Of a stretch of 64,000 nucleotides of DNA, positions 39,950 through 49,841 are shown piece by piece. The notes under the pieces were generated by a model. It made no database searches. It was given only the letters and a program-made list of their open reading frames with translations, and was not told where the DNA came from. The stretch lies in NCBI GenBank assembly GCA_027036015.1, contig JALVTH010000051.1, positions 18,966-82,965 on the forward strand, given 5' to 3'. The translations under genes were made by a program, and so were the position numbers. Positions within the stretch are counted from its first letter, which is position 1. Each line of letters starts with the position of its first letter. The DNA is from Campylobacteraceae bacterium. Lineage in GTDB: Bacteria > Campylobacterota > Campylobacteria > Campylobacterales > Sulfurovaceae.

Positions 39950-40435
39950 ATGAAAGCTTTGCCACTCGGGATTCAAACTTTTAGCGAAATTAGAAGTGGC
40001 AATTACCTTTATATTGATAAAACAAAAGAGGCGCTTGATTTAATTACAAATTATGAATATGTTTTTCTCTCCCGCCCAAGACGCTTTGGAAAGAGCCTTT
40101 TTTTAGAGACTCTAAAAAATATCTTTGAAGGAAACGGCGAATATGAAGGATATTATGCAAGCGTTCTTTATGCCTATTTAGTTTCTTTAGGAATTCAAAT
40201 AATAGCTGAAGATGTAAGCAATATAGGAAGAGTTGATTTAACGCTTTTTATTGCCGATAAAATTTATATTATTGAATTTAAGGTGGGTTCTAATGAAGCT
40301 CTAAATCAAATAAAAGAGAAAAAATATTACAAAAAGTATCTTAATGAAAATAAAGAGATTTATTTAGTTGGAATTGCTTTTAATTCAAACACAAAAAATA
40401 TTAAAAGTTTTGAGTGGGAAAAGATTGCATCATGA
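39950..40435 (+). pseudogene. Internally deleted AAA-ATPase-like/PD-(D/E)XK protein (frame retained)
   Basis: N-terminus [25 protein letters not shown]...[22 protein letters not shown] joined directly to nuclease-like C-terminus [49 protein letters not shown]. Confidence 0.75.
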
Positions 40436-41505
40436 AACCCTTTATTGTAATGGATATTGTAAAAAAAGCTCAAAGCCTTAAAGATGTTATTCATCTTGAA
40501 ATTGGAGAACCAGACCTTTTGCCCTCACCTAAAGTGCAAGAAGCACTAAAAGAAGCAATCAATCAAAAAAAATTTTTTTATACTGAGAGCAAAGGGCTTT
40601 TAAAGCTTCGCCAAAAAATTGCCCTGCACTATCAAAAAGTTTATAATCTTAGCATCAATCCTGATAATATCATAATAACAACTGGCACTTCCACTGCCTT
40701 TTTAATTGCCTTTTACTTTGCCAATACCATTGCAACACCAAGCCCAGGATATCCATGCTATAAAAATTTTGCTCTTTTAGAGCAAAAAAAGTTTCTTTTT
40801 GTTCCTACACAATTTCCAAATTACCAATTAAAAATAAACGATTTAAAAAAACTCTCTTTTGATGCTTTACTCATTTCTAACCCCAACAATCCAACTGGCA
40901 CAATCCATAGCAATTTAGAAGAGTTAGCCACCTATTGCAAAAAGAATAATAAACTTTTTATTAGCGATGAACTCTATCATGATCTTATTTATGATGCTTC
41001 GGCTCATTGTGCTTTAGAGTTTAATAAAGATGCCATTATAATTAGTGGCTTTAGCAAATATTTTGCTATGCCTGGGCTTCGAATTGGGTGGATGATTGTG
41101 CCAGATAAACTCAAGCGCCAAGCTGAAATTATTGCGCAAAATATTTTAATCTCTGCCCCTACCCTTTCACAATATGCCGCTATAAAAGCTTTTGATTATG
41201 ACTATTTGCAAAAAATATATGCCACCTTTAAAAAGCGAAAAGCCTTTGCTACTTCTCGCTTAATCCCCTACTTTCCAATAGCAAATTCCAAAGGAGCTTT
41301 TTATTTATGGCTTAATATTAGTCAATATTCAAACAATGCCCTAACGTTTTGCAATGAGTTGCTTGAGCAAAAAAGAGTTGCTCTTACACCTGGCATTGAT
41401 TTTGGAGTATATCCAAACTTTGTGCGCTTAGCCTATACCAAAGATATAAAAATCTTAGAAGAGGGAATTTCAAGAATTATTGAATTTATAAAGAAAAAGC
41501 AATGA
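40432..41505 (+). CDS. Class I/II PLP-dependent aminotransferase
   Basis: [46 protein letters not shown] at 40432 overlaps the preceding stop. Confidence 0.92.
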   Translation: MKPFIVMDIVKKAQSLKDVIHLEIGEPDLLPSPKVQEALKEAINQKKFFYTESKGLLKLRQKIALHYQKVYNLSINPDNIIITTGTSTAFLIAFYFANTIATPSPGYPCYKNFALLEQKKFLFVPTQFPNYQLKINDLKKLSFDALLISNPNNPTGTIHSNLEELATYCKKNNKLFISDELYHDLIYDASAHCALEFNKDAIIISGFSKYFAMPGLRIGWMIVPDKLKRQAEIIAQNILISAPTLSQYAAIKAFDYDYLQKIYATFKKRKAFATSRLIPYFPIANSKGAFYLWLNISQYSNNALTFCNELLEQKRVALTPGIDFGVYPNFVRLAYTKDIKILEEGISRIIEFIKKKQ

Positions 41506-43238
41506 AAAAGTTATTTTTACTTTTATTTTTTACTTTTTTTCTTTTTGCAACTCCAATAAATCTTGCCAAAAATTGCCTCTATTCATTTGATTTAAATGGC
41601 ACTTTTAAAACAATTCCTTACAAGCATTTTCATCTTGGAATGCAAAAACACCCCCTCTTTTTACGATGTAAAATCACCAATCACTCCCCTACTTTACAAA
41701 AATTTGCCATCTATTCCACCTCGCCTTTAATTGAATCTTTTATTCTTTTGCACCCTTTGCAAAAAAGTGGAATGCGCTATCAAAACAAGTTGCTCTACCC
41801 TTTTGTAACACTCACATTGCCGCCAAATTCAAGCAAAACGATTACACTCAAAGTACAAACTCTCTATTCGCCTCTTGACTTTACCCTCTCTTTAGATAAT
41901 TTTAAAAATTTTGTAAACTTTAATCATAAAGAGCTTTACATAAATTTTTATCTTTATGGATTTATTAGTGCATTAGCAATTTTTTCTTTTTTAATAGCGC
42001 TTTATTTAAAAGATATTGCCTTTTTGTTTTATGGGCTCTATCTTTTTGCTGTGCTTTTGCAACAGAGCGACTATTTGGGGCTTTATCGATTTATTTTTCC
42101 AGATAGTTTAAAAGAGCTTTTTATTACAACAATTACAGCAAAAATTGCACTTTTAATTATTTTTGCTTCTTTTTTTGCTATCAATTTTTTACAACTTAAG
42201 CGTTTTAAAAAAATTTTTAGAACCTATCTTACTATTATTGCATTTGCACTTTTAGATATGCTTTTACCACAAAATAAGGCATTCACCTTTTATAGCACCA
42301 TTTTGCTTGGACTCTTTTTAATCTTTTTCAATCTTTTGAGTGCTTTGTATGTTTATAACAAAGGAGTCAAAGAGGCACGATTTTATCTTTTGGGCTTTTT
42401 TATCGCCTTTTTAGCCTACTTGGCAATGATTTTAGATGCTTTAGGAGTAGTGAGCATAATTTACCAACAACACAATCTTTTATTAATTGCATCAAGTTTT
42501 GAAGCTCTCTTTTTACTTTTAGCTTTTGCTGATAAATATGCAATTTTGAGAAGACAAAAAGATTATCTTGATGCTTTGCTTTTGCAAGAGCTTCATAACA
42601 AAAAAGAGCAAATTGAACAAGAAGTTCAAAGAAAAACGAAAGAGCTTCAAATTGCACTTAGTGAAAAAGAGCTTCTTTTGCAAGAGCTCAATCATCGCGT
42701 TAAAAACAACTTGCAAATTATTTTGTCTATGCTAAATTTACAAAAACAAAATATTCCTCCAACTTGCTGGGAATACTTTAACAAATTAGATCAAAGAATT
42801 AGTGCAATTGCTCATACATACAGCTTTTTAATTGAATCAAAAGAGTTAAAAGAAGTTGATATGAAAAAGTATCTTCATACAATCTTACAAGATTTAAGCA
42901 AGTTTTTTAACAAAAAAAATATCCAAATTGTTGAAGAGATTCGTTTAAAGCTCCCTTTAAAAGAGGCTGTTTATGTTGGAATTATTGTTAATGAACTTGT
43001 TACAAATGCTTTTAAACACGCTTTTGATTCCCAAGAAAAAGGCAATATTACTATTAAGCTTTTCCAAGAAAAAAAGAGAAAAATTTTAATTGTAAGTGAT
43101 AGCGGCAAAGGATTTGATAAAGAAAAAGCAACTTCTTCTTTAGGGCTTAAAATTGTTTATCTTTTAGCAACACGTCAATTAAACGGAACAATTACACTTC
43201 ATAGCAACAATCAAACCAAGTGTATTATAAAGTTTTAA
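41502..43238 (+). CDS. 7TMR-DISM-type membrane sensor histidine kinase (HisKA_2)
   Basis: Extracellular N-terminal domain, 7 TM helices, [25 protein letters not shown]-terminal ATPase [13 protein letters not shown]...SDSGKGFD. Confidence 0.88.
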   Translation: MKKLFLLLFFTFFLFATPINLAKNCLYSFDLNGTFKTIPYKHFHLGMQKHPLFLRCKITNHSPTLQKFAIYSTSPLIESFILLHPLQKSGMRYQNKLLYPFVTLTLPPNSSKTITLKVQTLYSPLDFTLSLDNFKNFVNFNHKELYINFYLYGFISALAIFSFLIALYLKDIAFLFYGLYLFAVLLQQSDYLGLYRFIFPDSLKELFITTITAKIALLIIFASFFAINFLQLKRFKKIFRTYLTIIAFALLDMLLPQNKAFTFYSTILLGLFLIFFNLLSALYVYNKGVKEARFYLLGFFIAFLAYLAMILDALGVVSIIYQQHNLLLIASSFEALFLLLAFADKYAILRRQKDYLDALLLQELHNKKEQIEQEVQRKTKELQIALSEKELLLQELNHRVKNNLQIILSMLNLQKQNIPPTCWEYFNKLDQRISAIAHTYSFLIESKELKEVDMKKYLHTILQDLSKFFNKKNIQIVEEIRLKLPLKEAVYVGIIVNELVTNAFKHAFDSQEKGNITIKLFQEKKRKILIVSDSGKGFDKEKATSSLGLKIVYLLATRQLNGTITLHSNNQTKCIIKF

Positions 43239-43276
43239 GTAGTACAATTAAAAAAATTTACAATAAAGGTTACAAT

Positions 43277-44959
43277 ATGAGAAGTGATGAAATAAAAAAA
43301 GGATATCAAAGAGCACCGCATAGAAGCCTTCTTAGAGCAACAGGGCTAAAAGATGAAGATTTTGACAAACCATTTATTGGGGTTGCCAACTCTTTTAATG
43401 AGCTCATTCCTGGTCATTTTTATCTAAACAAAGTTGCTGAGATTATTAAAGATGAAATTAGAAAAAATGGCTGTGTGCCGTTTGAATTTAATGTCATTGG
43501 GGTTGATGATGGCATTGCAATGGGGCATGATGGAATGCTTTACTCTTTGCCAAGCCGCGAAATTATTGCAAATTCAATCGAAACAGTTATGAATGCACAT
43601 AAACTTGATGCAATGATTGGCATTCCTAATTGCGATAAGATTGTGCCTGGAATGATTATGGGGGCACTTAGAGTTAATGTGCCAACTCTTTTTGTTAGCG
43701 GCGGACCAATGGCGGCTGGACATTTAAGCGATGGAACACCAATTGATTTAGCAAGTGTCTTTGAAGGTGTTGGAGCTTTTGAAGCTGGCGAAATTGATGA
43801 GCAAAAACTCTATGAATTAGAGTGCAATGCATGTCCAAGTGGGGGAAGTTGCTCTGGAATGTTCACTGCAAATTCAATGAATACCCTAATGGAAGCTATG
43901 GGTATTGCCTTGCCTGGAAATGGAACAATCTTAGCACTTACTAAAGCAAGAGAAGAGCTTTTTAGAGCCGCTGCAAGAAGAATTTGCGAAATTGCAAAAA
44001 TGAACCAAGAAGAGCAAGAGCAATTTAAACTAAGAAATATCCTCAATGAAAATGCTGTGCATAATGCTTTTGTTGTTGATATGGCAATGGGCGGAAGTTC
44101 AAATACAGTACTTCATATGCTTGCAATTGCCAATGAAGCTGAGGTAGATTTTGATATTGCAAAAATTAATGAAATTAGCAAAGAGGTAGCTCATATTGCA
44201 AAAATCAGCCCATCTTTAACAACAGTGCATATGGAAGATATAAATCGCGCTGGTGGAGTAAGTGCGGTAATGAAAGAGATAAGCAAAAGAGGCAATATAC
44301 TCAAAAATAATCCTGTGATTGAAGGGGGAATGCTTTTTGATAGGATCAAAGATGCTCAAATTAAAGACTATAACATCATTCACTCAATTGATAATCCATA
44401 TAGCGAGGTTGGAGGCTTAGCAATCTTATTTGGTAATTTGGCCAAGCAAGGTTGCGTAATTAAAACTGCTGGAATTGTTGGAGAGCGCCGCTTTAAAGGC
44501 AAAGCCATATGTTTTGATAGCCAAGAAGAAGCAATTGAGGGTATTACAAGTGGAAAAGTAAAAGAGGGTCATGTCGTTGTGCTTCGCTATGAGGGACCAA
44601 AAGGAGGTCCTGGAATGCAAGAGATGCTTAGTCCTACAAGTTTAATTATGGGAATGGGGCTTGGCGATAAAGTTGCACTAATTACAGATGGACGCTTTAG
44701 TGGTGCTACAAGAGGATTAAGCGTTGGACATATAAGCCCAGAAGCAGCAGAAGGCGGCTTGATTGCTTTAGTGCAAGATGGAGATGAGATTTTAATTGAT
44801 GTAGATGAGTATAAAATTGAATTGCTTGTAAGTGATGAAGAGATAGCAAAAAGAAAAGAAAACTTTAAACCAATTGTTAAACCGCTTAAAAGCCGCTGGC
44901 TTCGCCAATATCGCAAACTTGTAACAAATGCAAGCAACGGCGCAATTTTGGATGCATAA
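43277..44959 (+). CDS. ilvD: Dihydroxy-acid dehydratase
   Basis: [80 protein letters not shown]; start corrected from 43220. Confidence 0.96.
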   Translation: MRSDEIKKGYQRAPHRSLLRATGLKDEDFDKPFIGVANSFNELIPGHFYLNKVAEIIKDEIRKNGCVPFEFNVIGVDDGIAMGHDGMLYSLPSREIIANSIETVMNAHKLDAMIGIPNCDKIVPGMIMGALRVNVPTLFVSGGPMAAGHLSDGTPIDLASVFEGVGAFEAGEIDEQKLYELECNACPSGGSCSGMFTANSMNTLMEAMGIALPGNGTILALTKAREELFRAAARRICEIAKMNQEEQEQFKLRNILNENAVHNAFVVDMAMGGSSNTVLHMLAIANEAEVDFDIAKINEISKEVAHIAKISPSLTTVHMEDINRAGGVSAVMKEISKRGNILKNNPVIEGGMLFDRIKDAQIKDYNIIHSIDNPYSEVGGLAILFGNLAKQGCVIKTAGIVGERRFKGKAICFDSQEEAIEGITSGKVKEGHVVVLRYEGPKGGPGMQEMLSPTSLIMGMGLGDKVALITDGRFSGATRGLSVGHISPEAAEGGLIALVQDGDEILIDVDEYKIELLVSDEEIAKRKENFKPIVKPLKSRWLRQYRKLVTNASNGAILDA

Positions 44960-45017
44960 TTTCTTCCTTTATTGGGAGGATGTAGAGTTTAAATTACTTT
45001 TTTAACCTTCTTCCTCC

Positions 45018-45077
45018 CACTCACTACTCATCACTCAACTCTTTATTCTCAATTATCAATTATGCACTATCAATTAA
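45018..45077. repeat. Heptanucleotide short tandem repeat tract
   Basis: CACTCAC|TACTCAT|CACTCAA then CAATTAT|CAATTAT|GCACTAT|CAATTAA. Confidence 0.7.
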
Positions 45078-45080
45078 AAA

Positions 45081-45100
45081 GGGGCAAAGCCCCCTTTTTT
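45081..45100. terminator. Bidirectional intrinsic terminator between convergent ilvD and lipoprotein gene
   Basis: AAAAAGGGGC-aaa-GCCCCCTTTTTT. Confidence 0.85.
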
Positions 45101-48100
45101 AATGAAAGATTTTTGGAAGGCGAATGAGGAATGGATTAAAATGAGGTTTTTTGCGAACGCTGTTAGCTTTTTTCAAATCACTACTTGGTTTAAACATTGA
45201 AGCTGTTTTTATATCTTTAGTAATATAAAAATCTCTATATGGCCATGGTTGATAGAGTTCATACCAATCATACTCTTTTTGTTTATTATTTTGCCAATAT
45301 GCAATAGCTTCATTTTTGTTTTTACCTTTAAGCTCTTGTGCCCAAAACCAAATATCAGAGTATTTAAAACTTGAAGCCATTTGGCTAATATGAGATACTA
45401 TAGTGCTTGGATAAAATTTTGTGACATTAATATCATTAAAACCTACCTCTTGTTGTGTAAGTGAATCAAAACTTATAATAGAAAAATTCCATAACTCTTC
45501 TTCATCACTATTTTCAATCTCAAAGCCCCAAGCACTACTATTTACTTTAGCAACTTCACTACCATTAATATCAAAGGCTTTTTTACTTATATTAAAATCT
45601 GCATCAATATCTAACATCGGATAGTTATTGGTATCATAATAGCTTTGTAAAGAGCCATCACCATAATAACCTTCTTGTTCATACCATTTTTCAAAATGAG
45701 CCCCACTATCATAGTTTGTTAATTTAAGAGTATATGTTAATTTATTATTGTCAATTACTTGCATTGTTAAATTCATTTCATTTTCATTATTTGCAATTTC
45801 TGGCTCATTTTGTGGCACATCAAAAACTACTTCATTAATATTCAAACCATTACGATAAGCATAAATTTGAGCTATTGGAGTTTTAGGAGTTAAATGAATC
45901 GTTACTGTTTTATTATTTTCACTTTGCATTGTATTATAATCTAAGCTTAAGCCATCAATTAAATCATTTGGCGTTAAATCTAAGAAAAGTTTAGATTTAT
46001 CTATATTATTATTCAAGCCTTTATATATATTAACCAAAAAGTCATAATGTCCAGCTCTATCTGGATAGAGTGCTTTTATTTGTGTGTGATAAGAAGTTTG
46101 GTGATCTAAATAACTACTATTTTCATAATTACTACCTGTAATAGTAATTTCTGTTACATTTTCATCTAAATTATTGATATTAAGACTAAATTGCAATGTT
46201 TGAGTTTGCATACAAGATTGTAATTCTTCTGGCAATCCTTCTTCTTCATAATATGGACCAACTTCTACATCATATTCTCCAACTGGCATATTTTTATATA
46301 AAGTAGTCTCTAATGCATATTCTTCTTCTTTCAACTCATTCCAATTGAGTGCTCCATCCCCATTACTATCCATAAGGGCAATTATATGAGTATAAAGTTC
46401 ATCTTGTGTAATAATAGAGTCGTTATTATCATCAAATTCACTACCTGTTACTTTATGATCACCTATCCACAATTGTGCTGCATCTACTACCCATGTTGCA
46501 AGTGTATTTGAAGATACAATGTTGCACCAGTTGGCACTTTGACAATGAGTATTGTTGCTTTCTTCTTCATTATAATGGCAATTATAGTGAGCTTCTGAGA
46601 TAATGTTATTTTTGGCTTTTTCCAAAATAAAAGATTTTGGCAAAATAGTTTGAGGACTAAATGTCAAAGAGAAAGAAACATTATGTGTATTTGATGCTAA
46701 ATTTACAACAGCATTGCCAAATTCATCAGTTATAACATGTTTAGTCAAAGCATATTGATCATTTGGATTATGAATACCAACAATTACTCCTGGCAATGTT
46801 GTATGAATTATTAAAACTGATTGTTGGTTTGGATTAAATACATTAATTGTTGCATTTGATTGGCTCATGGCTCCTTGGCTATCTCTTGCTGAACAACTTA
46901 ATGTATGATTACCTTCACTCAAATTACTTAAAATCACACTATAACTATTTCCATTTTGAGTAAGGTTCAAAACACTATTATCAAGCTTACACTCAACATT
47001 TACTCTATCGCCTTCCATATCAATGACAGTAAAAGTATAAGTTGCATTTTGCTCTGTTGAAATTGTCTTATCCTCAAGTGGTGGCACAATAGATGGCGGA
47101 GTATTTTCATTAATTATTGAAATATTAACATCATAAGGTTCACTCAAAGAATTATTATTATCTTGAGCTAAAAATTGTAATTTATACACTCCTGGCGCAT
47201 AAGTGCTTATATTAAAGTCTCTACCCCAAAAACTTCCTTTATTATATAAAGGATATACATGGTTTGTATTATTTAAATCGGTTATTGTTAAAGAAACGCC
47301 TTTTATTCCATCGCCATCTGGATCTTTGACATAAGCAAAAAGATGCATAATTTCACTTTGTCGCTTATTAATAATACCTCTTAATGCTCCAGCTCTTACA
47401 ATGATTGGCTTTTGATTTTTAGCTTCAAAAGTATATGATTTTTCACTCGTATTGTTAAATTCATCTTTTGCTTGGATAGTGATAGTATGAGAACCTTTAT
47501 TAAGGGTAAATTTATTTCCTAAATTACCATAACTTCCATCAATTATTGCTTTTATACTAAAATCATCACCATCTTTATCATAAACATTAACATACACTAT
47601 CTCATAGCTACCTGGTTTTACAAAAGAACCACTCTCTTTAATGTAATAAAGCGTGTTATTTCTTTCTAAAACAAGTGGACCCTCAATAATTGGAGCTTGA
47701 TTTTGGCGAATTTGGAAAATATAATTTTTTGTGATTGATGCTCCATTATTATCACTTACTTTTACACTCAATGTATGATTGCCCTCATTTAATCCATTGA
47801 TATCATATCTTCCACTTTCATAAAAATAACCATTTTCACTTACTTTTTGAATATTAGAAAGAGTAATTGCATTACCATCTAATTTAATCCAATTAAGCAC
47901 TATTGTATCATCACTACTATCGCTTGCATAAATATATGGCATTATATATTGCGTTTTTCCTTTGACCACATTAGCATTAGCAAGCCCTATCTCAAGTAAT
48001 GGCGGATGATTTTGTTCATGTAATACTACATCCACATAGCTTCCAGTATCTATTGTTTCATTTCCTTCTTTTTGGCCATTAACATTTACTTTCGTTGATT

Positions 48101-49655
48101 CTTGTCTAAAAGTTAATAAATAAGGCGTATTTTTATCTACACTAAAATAAACTTCTCCTTTGTCATTGGTTTTTTTGCTTTGGAAATACTCATAATAAGA
48201 ATTTTCTCCCTCATACTCTAAACTTACATATCGATGTTTTGCAAGTTGACCATTTTTTAAATAAATTGTTGCTTTTATATCAGCTGGATAAGGGTTTGGA
48301 ACTGTTACATTTAGCTCATAATCACATCCTTGTATTGAACTTTGATAAATATTGTTTGAATTAATAGCAATTTCTTCCCAAGAGGTGTAGTCTCCTTTAT
48401 AACTAAATTGCCAAGAGTTTAAATTATTATCAGGAATTTGCAAAGTAGCTTTACCTTCACTATCGCTATATGCATCATAATAAGCTCCATTGCGGTGTGC
48501 AGTTATAATCAAGTTATCGACTGGATTTCCTCTATTATCAATTGCATTAACACAAATATTTTTAGGACGATTAATCATGAAAGGAGAATCGCAGTTTAAA
48601 TAACCAGTTCCCCAATCATCAGGAACGCATACTTGAAAATAAAGATCATCTGGATAGTAATTTGCAATTCCTACAAATTGCCAAGTATTTTGTGCATTAT
48701 CATTACTCCAAATTGGCACTTGATAACCTGGATCGCTTGAATTATAATCTCCCCAACTCATAATGGTATTATTCTCTTCTAAAGTAACATGACGCGTCCA
48801 AATATGAGCACAATTACTCAAATCTACATTTGCATTAAATTTACTTTTTTTGAGATGAATAATTTTTCCATTTTGATCGCGCAAGACAAAATAATCAAAT
48901 GCAGCCGATTTTAAACCAACTTCACCCTGATTTGTCTTTCCTTTAAACTCACCTGGAAAGTTTTGTAAATCCTCTTTTTTAGTAGAATCAAACGCTTGCA
49001 TAGATGCTTCTATAAGCTTTACATTATCTGGCACTTCACTAAGAGGGAATGTATAAGTAGAGATAGCTCCATTTTGAAATGAAGCATTATTTTCATTTGC
49101 TAATGCGCTTAGAGTTGTTAATTTTGCAAAGCTTTCTAAAGTGCTACCACTTTTTTTAATACCAAAAATCACTACTGAACTTAATTTGGCACTTTGAGAA
49201 AGATTATCAAGTTTTAATACTTGTTTTAAAATTGGTTTATTTATTGCTGCTGAAGCATCGATAGTATAAGATTTACCATTTTCTAAGCTTAAAACCTTTT
49301 GATAGGGTGCATAATTTGGCACTTGCACTATTAATTTTGCTTTAAGAGGTTTATTTTGAAATACTGGAATATCTTCAAATCGAAAAGCTCCATTTTGCAA
49401 TGGCACTTGATAACTTTTATCATTAACACCATTATAAATGCCATCATTATCTACATCCAACATCAATTTTGCAAAGCCTTCATTAACTTTTTTCTTCAAA
49501 AAACCACTAATAAAAGAGTTTCCACTCAATTTATAAGAAGGAGTTTGTCCTCCTCCCGGACTACTTGGTGGATTAGATGCTTGATGATGGTGCCCTCCTC
49601 CACCACATCCAATTACAATAAACCAAATAAATAACAATGTCATAAATTTTTTCAT
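45099..49655 (-). CDS. Giant (1518 aa) surface lipoprotein with Ig-like/cadherin-like modules and EF-hand loops
   Basis: Lipobox IVIGCGGGGHHH; repeated Ig-like modules (NEGNHTLSVKVSDNNGASI, SEGNHTLSCSARDSQGAM); DSNGDGALNWNE EF-hand loop. Confidence 0.85.
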   Translation of the reverse strand: MKKFMTLLFIWFIVIGCGGGGHHHQASNPPSSPGGGQTPSYKLSGNSFISGFLKKKVNEGFAKLMLDVDNDGIYNGVNDKSYQVPLQNGAFRFEDIPVFQNKPLKAKLIVQVPNYAPYQKVLSLENGKSYTIDASAAINKPILKQVLKLDNLSQSAKLSSVVIFGIKKSGSTLESFAKLTTLSALANENNASFQNGAISTYTFPLSEVPDNVKLIEASMQAFDSTKKEDLQNFPGEFKGKTNQGEVGLKSAAFDYFVLRDQNGKIIHLKKSKFNANVDLSNCAHIWTRHVTLEENNTIMSWGDYNSSDPGYQVPIWSNDNAQNTWQFVGIANYYPDDLYFQVCVPDDWGTGYLNCDSPFMINRPKNICVNAIDNRGNPVDNLIITAHRNGAYYDAYSDSEGKATLQIPDNNLNSWQFSYKGDYTSWEEIAINSNNIYQSSIQGCDYELNVTVPNPYPADIKATIYLKNGQLAKHRYVSLEYEGENSYYEYFQSKKTNDKGEVYFSVDKNTPYLLTFRQESTKVNVNGQKEGNETIDTGSYVDVVLHEQNHPPLLEIGLANANVVKGKTQYIMPYIYASDSSDDTIVLNWIKLDGNAITLSNIQKVSENGYFYESGRYDINGLNEGNHTLSVKVSDNNGASITKNYIFQIRQNQAPIIEGPLVLERNNTLYYIKESGSFVKPGSYEIVYVNVYDKDGDDFSIKAIIDGSYGNLGNKFTLNKGSHTITIQAKDEFNNTSEKSYTFEAKNQKPIIVRAGALRGIINKRQSEIMHLFAYVKDPDGDGIKGVSLTITDLNNTNHVYPLYNKGSFWGRDFNISTYAPGVYKLQFLAQDNNNSLSEPYDVNISIINENTPPSIVPPLEDKTISTEQNATYTFTVIDMEGDRVNVECKLDNSVLNLTQNGNSYSVILSNLSEGNHTLSCSARDSQGAMSQSNATINVFNPNQQSVLIIHTTLPGVIVGIHNPNDQYALTKHVITDEFGNAVVNLASNTHNVSFSLTFSPQTILPKSFILEKAKNNIISEAHYNCHYNEEESNNTHCQSANWCNIVSSNTLATWVVDAAQLWIGDHKVTGSEFDDNNDSIITQDELYTHIIALMDSNGDGALNWNELKEEEYALETTLYKNMPVGEYDVEVGPYYEEEGLPEELQSCMQTQTLQFSLNINNLDENVTEITITGSNYENSSYLDHQTSYHTQIKALYPDRAGHYDFLVNIYKGLNNNIDKSKLFLDLTPNDLIDGLSLDYNTMQSENNKTVTIHLTPKTPIAQIYAYRNGLNINEVVFDVPQNEPEIANNENEMNLTMQVIDNNKLTYTLKLTNYDSGAHFEKWYEQEGYYGDGSLQSYYDTNNYPMLDIDADFNISKKAFDINGSEVAKVNSSAWGFEIENSDEEELWNFSIISFDSLTQQEVGFNDINVTKFYPSTIVSHISQMASSFKYSDIWFWAQELKGKNKNEAIAYWQNNKQKEYDWYELYQPWPYRDFYITKDIKTASMFKPSSDLKKANSVRKKPHFNPFLIRLPKIFH

Positions 49656-49806
49656 AATACTCCTCCTACAATTTTTTATTTGATAAGTATAACAGCTAAT
49701 AGTGATATGAGAGTGACAAAAAAAGGTTAAAAAAATGTATGATTAATTTATTAAGATTTTTTGATAAAAATTGTTTTAAATCAATTCTTTAAATAAAAAT
49801 TTTAGA

Positions 49807-49813
49807 TATAATA
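49807..49813 (+). promoter_or_regulatory. Probable -10 box of lipoprotein gene 49842
   Basis: agaTATAATaaaa ~35 bp upstream of the ATG, with GGGGAG RBS. Confidence 0.5.
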
Positions 49814-49841
49814 AAAAGTAAAATTAAAAAAAGGGGAGTTT

